From the NCBI GenBank assembly GCA_031411575.1, contig JANOBJ010000147.1:1-8350 (forward strand): 8,350 nt of DNA, written 5' to 3'. Within the stretch, counting starts at the first letter, position 1, and each line of letters starts with the position of its first letter. This document shows, in pieces, positions 5,266 through 8,350 of this stretch. The position numbers were made by a program, and so were the translations under genes. The DNA comes from JANOBJ01 sp031411575. GTDB lineage: Bacteria > Pseudomonadota > Gammaproteobacteria > Burkholderiales > Burkholderiaceae_C. The notes below the pieces were generated by a model. It searched no databases, had not been told where the DNA came from, and saw only the letters and a program-made list of their open reading frames with translations.

Positions 5266-6987
5266 ATGACAACGACAACCGACGACGGCCTCGACAACCC
5301 ACCGGGTGCCTCCGCCGACGCGCTGACCGTACACGCCTCGCACAACCCGCAGCGCCGCCGCCTCGTGCTGGGTGCCGCCGGCTACGGGCTGGCCCTGACC
5401 TCGGGCCTGGGTGTGGTCGCCTGCGGTGGCGGCAACGACGCCGCCAACGAGCGCTTCGGCTACGGCGTGGCCAGCGGCGACCCGCTGCAAGACCGGGTCA
5501 TCCTGTGGACGCGCGTCAACCTGCCGGCGCCCGCACCTACCGCCGTGCAATGGGAGCTGGCCGCGGACGCCGGCTTTGCCAACATCGTCCGCTCCGGCAG
5601 CGCCGCCACCAGCGAGGCACAGGACTACACCGTCAAGGTCGACGCCGTCGGGCTGCAGCCCGGCACTCCCTACTTTTACCGGTTCCGCCACGGCAGCGAA
5701 ACCTCGGCCACCGGCCGCACCAAAACCCTGCCCGCAGGCAGCGTGGCGCAGGTGCGGCTCGGCGTGTTTTCGTGCGCCGCGTATCCGCTGGGCCAGTTCC
5801 ATGTGTACGCCGACGCGGCCCGCCGGGGCGATCTGGACGTCGCGCTGCACCTGGGTGACTACATTTATGAAAGCGGGCTCAGCCAGGGCGAACAGGCCGC
5901 GGCCACCCTGCTGGGCCGCAAGGTCGAGCCGCGCGAAGAGCTGGTGACGCTGGCCGACTACCGGCGCCGCTACGCGCTGTACCACGCCGATCTGGACCTG
6001 CGCGCGCTGCGGGCGGCGGTGCCGCTGATCGCGGTATGGGACGACCATGAGCTGGTCAACGACATCTGGCGCGGCGGCGCAGGCGGCCACGACCCGGCCA
6101 CCGAAGGCGACTTTGCCGCGCGCCGCGCCGCCGCCGCGCAGGCCTGGCACGAGTGGCTGCCCACCCGCCTGCCCGACCCGGCCCAGCCGCTCACGATCTA
6201 CCGCGCCTTCAACTTCGGCAACCTGCTCACGCTGCACATGCTCGATACCCGCGTGACCGGCCGCGACGCGCCACTCACCCGCGACAGCTACCTCGCGGGT
6301 GCCGCGGCTGACCCGGCGCGCCAGCTGCTGGGCGCCGCGCAGGCGGGCTGGCTGAACGCGGGCCTGCAGGCCTCGCCGGCCACCTGGCAGGTGCTGGGCC
6401 AGCAGGTGGTGATGGGGCGCATGCGGGTGCCGCTGAGCGTGTTTGACGATTTCAGCGAAGACACCCTCAGGGCCTACATCGCCGCGCTGGACACGCCCGA
6501 CGCCGCCCGCACGCCCGAGCAGCGCGCCCTGGTGGCGCAGCCGCAGATCCCCTACGAGATCAACAACTGGAACGCCTTTGAGGCCGCCCGCGAGCAGGTG
6601 CTGACGGCCGCGCGCACGCTCGACAAGAACCTGGTGGTGCTGTCGGGCGACAGCCACAACGCCTGGGGCAGCGACCTGCGCGATGCGGCCGGCCAGGTGG
6701 CGGGCGTGGAGTTCGCCGCGCCATCGGTCACCTCTACCGGGCTGGAAGTGGCGCACACCAATGTGGGCCGCCAGTACCTGGCCGACGCCTTCGTTCGGAT
6801 GATGCCCGACCTGAAATACGCCGAAACCTCGCGCCGCGGCTACCTGGTGGTCACGCTGACGCCGCAGGCCGCGCAGTGCGACTGGGTGTTCGTGAGCTCG
6901 GTGCTGCAAAACTCATTTGACGCCAGCGTGGGCCGCAGTCTGCGCACCTTGCCGGGCGTCGGCAACCGGACGCTGGTGGCGGCCTGA
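5266..6987 (+). CDS. phoD: PhoD-type alkaline phosphatase / phosphodiesterase, Tat-exported
   Basis: This 573-residue exported enzyme releases phosphate from phosphomonoesters and diesters; known PhoD enzymes use Fe3+ and Ca2+. A twin-arginine signal is visible: RRRLVLG at residues 30-36 (about 29 residues precede it), a hydrophobic stretch GAAGYGLALTSGLGVVA to 52, then C53-GGG, a plausible lipobox (VVAC). The PhoD_N fibronectin-like domain follows (FGYGVASGDPLQDRVILWTR 64-83, PGTPYFYRF 132-140). The metallophosphatase domain has GVFSC (166-170), LHLGDYIYE (194-202), AVWDDHELVND (256-266), LDTR (326-329), WQVLGQQVVM (374-383) and VLSGDSHNAW (458-467). All the expected metal-binding motifs are present. 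Length is as usual for the family. No strong ribosome site precedes the ATG and I see no credible Pho box. It stands alone, between two copies of the same intergenic repeat. Confidence 0.94.
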   Translation: MTTTTDDGLDNPPGASADALTVHASHNPQRRRLVLGAAGYGLALTSGLGVVACGGGNDAANERFGYGVASGDPLQDRVILWTRVNLPAPAPTAVQWELAADAGFANIVRSGSAATSEAQDYTVKVDAVGLQPGTPYFYRFRHGSETSATGRTKTLPAGSVAQVRLGVFSCAAYPLGQFHVYADAARRGDLDVALHLGDYIYESGLSQGEQAAATLLGRKVEPREELVTLADYRRRYALYHADLDLRALRAAVPLIAVWDDHELVNDIWRGGAGGHDPATEGDFAARRAAAAQAWHEWLPTRLPDPAQPLTIYRAFNFGNLLTLHMLDTRVTGRDAPLTRDSYLAGAAADPARQLLGAAQAGWLNAGLQASPATWQVLGQQVVMGRMRVPLSVFDDFSEDTLRAYIAALDTPDAARTPEQRALVAQPQIPYEINNWNAFEAAREQVLTAARTLDKNLVVLSGDSHNAWGSDLRDAAGQVAGVEFAAPSVTSTGLEVAHTNVGRQYLADAFVRMMPDLKYAETSRRGYLVVTLTPQAAQCDWVFVSSVLQNSFDASVGRSLRTLPGVGNRTLVAA

Positions 6988-7016
6988 GGCGGGTCACGGC
7001 CGACGCGCGCCCAGAG

Positions 7017-7097
7017 GGTGCCTTTTTAGGTCAAATCACCTTGATGTCCGCTCCTTGCGGTCATAGTTTGCTATATATTTTATAGCTTTTCGGTTTC
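7017..7097 (+). repeat. structured intergenic repeat element, copy B
   Basis: This second copy lies in the same orientation as the one at 5134-5223. It has GGTG (7017-7020) complementary to CACC (7037-7040), with a small nested CCT-TTTT-AGG. The box TCAAATCACC lies at 7031-7040 and GGTCATAGTT at 7059-7068, both identical to copy A and separated by the same 18 bases. An inner stem, CCGC-TCCTT-GCGG, spans 7048-7060. The terminal hairpin GCTATA-TATTT-TATAGC (7070-7086) is followed by TTTT and by GGTTTC (7092-7097). The hairpin sequence differs from copy A while pairing is kept. The right end overlaps the last codons and stop of the ABC permease gene. On the plus strand the hairpin plus TTTT might act as a weak phoD terminator. 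Confidence 0.7.
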
Positions 7098-7919
7098 ACC
7101 CAGGCGCGGCTGCCAGGTCATCAGGCGCCGCTCGATGCGACCCACCAGGCCGTCCAGCAGCAGCGCAAACGCGGTCAGCACCACGATGCCGGCAAACACC
7201 GTGTTCACGTCAAATGTGCCCTCGGCCTGCAGGATCAGGTAGCCGACGCCGCGCGCCGAGCCGAGGTATTCGCCGACCACCGCGCCCACGAAGGCCAGCC
7301 CGACCGAGGTGTGCAGGCTGGAAAATACCCAGCTGGTCGCGCTGGGCAGGTACACCGTGCGCAGCAGCTGCTTTTGATTCGCCCCCAGCATGCGCGCATT
7401 CGCCAGCACCACCGGGCTGACTTCCTTGACGCCCTGGTACACGTTGAAAAACACGATGAAGAACACCAGCGTCACCGCCAGCGCCACCTTGCTCCAGATC
7501 CCCAAGCCAAACCACATGGCAAATATCGGCGCCAGAATCACGCGCGGCATCGAGTTGGCGGCCTTGATGTACGGGTCGAGGATGGCACTGGCCGTGGGTG
7601 CCAATGCCAGCCACAGTCCAAACGCCAGCCCGAGCGCGGTGCCGATCACAAAGGCCAGACCGGTTTCCAGCAGCGTCACGCCCAGGTGCCGGTAGATGTC
7701 GGCGCGGCCCGGCAACCCATCGGGAAACAGCGCGCTGGGTCCAAAGCCGAACGGCATGAACCAGCTCCACACACGCCCCGCCACCTTGATCGGTTCGCCC
7801 AGGAAGAACGCGTACTGCTCATTGCGCGAGGCCGCGTGCCACAGCAGCAGCACCGCTACCAGCACCGCCAGCTGCCAGATCCGCAGGTTGCTGGCGGACG
7901 GTTTCCAGCCAGAGCGCAT
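7080..7919 (-). CDS. ABC transporter permease, NitT/TauT (SsuC/TauC) family
   Basis: This 279-residue inner-membrane permease forms the channel of an importer of the nitrate/sulfonate/taurine class. About six transmembrane helices are visible: residues 14-30 (WQLAVLVAVLLLWHA), 83-106, 125-140, 143-163 (ALAVTLVFFIVFFNVYQG), 200-219 and 241-259. The cytoplasmic coupling loop that docks on the ATPase is ANARMLGANQKQLLRTVYLP at 173-192, the EAA-loop pattern (A..LGA......V.LP). The ATG at 7917-7919 is preferred: it shares one base with the TGA of the ATPase gene (TGATG) and has AGAAGG 7 bases upstream. A start at 7982 would add 21 residues lying inside the ATPase gene. The gene ends inside a repeat element, which encodes its last five residues (E-T-E-K-L) and stop. 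The substrate is not determinable: no binding protein gene is in the window. Confidence 0.92.
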   Translation of the reverse strand: MRSGWKPSASNLRIWQLAVLVAVLLLWHAASRNEQYAFFLGEPIKVAGRVWSWFMPFGFGPSALFPDGLPGRADIYRHLGVTLLETGLAFVIGTALGLAFGLWLALAPTASAILDPYIKAANSMPRVILAPIFAMWFGLGIWSKVALAVTLVFFIVFFNVYQGVKEVSPVVLANARMLGANQKQLLRTVYLPSATSWVFSSLHTSVGLAFVGAVVGEYLGSARGVGYLILQAEGTFDVNTVFAGIVVLTAFALLLDGLVGRIERRLMTWQPRLGETEKL

Positions 7920-8350
7920 CAGGCGGCCTTCTTCAGCTGTTGCGCATAGCCCTTGAGCACTTCGTCGCGCAGCACGTTCCATATCTGCCGGTGCAGCGCG
8001 ACAAAGCGCGGGTCGGTGCGCACCTCGGCCACGTCGCGCGGGCGCGGCAGGTCAATCACGAACTCGCCGATCGGCCGCGTGGCCGGCCCGGCGGACAGCA
8101 CCACCACGCGGTCGCTCATGGCGATGGCCTCGTCCAGGTCGTGGGTGATGAACAGCACCGCCTTCTTTTTGGCGGCCCACAGATCCAGCACCTCGTTTTC
8201 CATCAGCTGGCGGGTCTGCACGTCGAGCGCGGAGAACGGTTCGTCCATCAGGATGATGTCGGGGTCGAGCGCGAGCGTCTGGGCCAGCGCCGTGCGCTTG
8301 CGCATGCCGCCCGACAGCTGGTGCGGGTAGCGGTCGCCAAAGCCGTGCAG
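7919..8350 (-). CDS. ABC transporter ATP-binding protein, NitT/TauT family, C-terminal part
   Basis: The last 143 residues of an importer ATPase (SsuB/TauB-like) that powers the adjoining permease. In order are the signature LSGGMRKR (a variant of the family's usual LSGGMRQR), the Walker B strand DIILMDEPFSALD with its catalytic glutamate and D-loop, and the switch histidine in FITHDLDEAIAMSDRV. The C-terminal part reads VVLSAGPATRPIGEFVIDLPRPRD, typical of this family. The Walker A and Q-loop portion lies beyond the right edge; the frame is open to base 8350, and the internal ATG at 8305 is not the start because it falls within the signature motif. The stop overlaps the permease start, so the two are cotranslated from one operon reading leftward. 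Confidence 0.94.
   Translation of the reverse strand: MHGFGDRYPHQLSGGMRKRTALAQTLALDPDIILMDEPFSALDVQTRQLMENEVLDLWAAKKKAVLFITHDLDEAIAMSDRVVVLSAGPATRPIGEFVIDLPRPRDVAEVRTDPRFVALHRQIWNVLRDEVLKGYAQQLKKAA

Noticed and set aside
5206..6909. Long open frame (567 codons) on the minus strand opposite phoD
   Set aside because: It is an antisense shadow of phoD with a low-complexity His/Gly/Arg-rich product and no motifs; its start falls within phoD.
1..8350. Undescribed defence, toxin-antitoxin or mobile system
   Set aside because: Every sizeable supported reading frame falls into a known housekeeping, efflux, phosphatase or transporter family. No integrase, transposase, small paired gene cluster or CRISPR-like array is present.

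Overview
The window is high-G+C proteobacterial DNA, most likely from a betaproteobacterium of the Burkholderiales and perhaps the Comamonadaceae. This rests on codon use, on the neighbourhood mltD / gloB remnant / YafS-like methyltransferase / rnhA, and on two AT-rich intergenic repeats of a kind I associate with that family. No rRNA, tRNA, CRISPR array, insertion sequence or phage gene is visible. Coding density is high, and no stretch over 300 bases lacks a gene or gene remnant.

Layout. (1) 1-1910, minus strand: a two-gene drug-efflux operon, with a periplasmic adaptor (membrane fusion protein) followed 32 bases later by the first 116 codons of an RND inner-membrane pump that runs off the left edge. 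(2) 2081-3350, minus strand: a YafS-like SAM-dependent methyltransferase overlapping rnhA (RNase HI) by 14 bases; rnhA starts at a TTG. (3) 3349-5132, plus strand: the broken 5' end of gloB (glyoxalase II), whose start codon overlaps the divergent methyltransferase start and whose stop codon overlaps the start of mltD, a lipoprotein lytic transglycosylase with LysM repeats. (4) 5266-6987, plus strand: a PhoD-type alkaline phosphatase with a twin-arginine signal and a possible lipobox, bracketed by two directly repeated copies of a small structured intergenic element. (5) 7080-8350, minus strand: permease and ATPase (right-truncated) of a NitT/TauT-type ABC importer, joined by a TGATG stop/start overlap.

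How they fit. The central block resembles the Escherichia coli neighbourhood mltD-gloB-yafS-rnhA-dnaQ, but gloB is reduced to a frameshifted fragment and dnaQ is not seen next to rnhA. The efflux operon occupies that side instead. The phosphatase and ABC importer are nutrient-acquisition genes with no visible regulatory link to each other.

I found no convincing new multi-gene system. The observations most worth following are the gloB remnant acting as a possible translated leader of mltD, and the paired repeat elements around phoD, one of which supplies the last codons and stop of the neighbouring permease gene.
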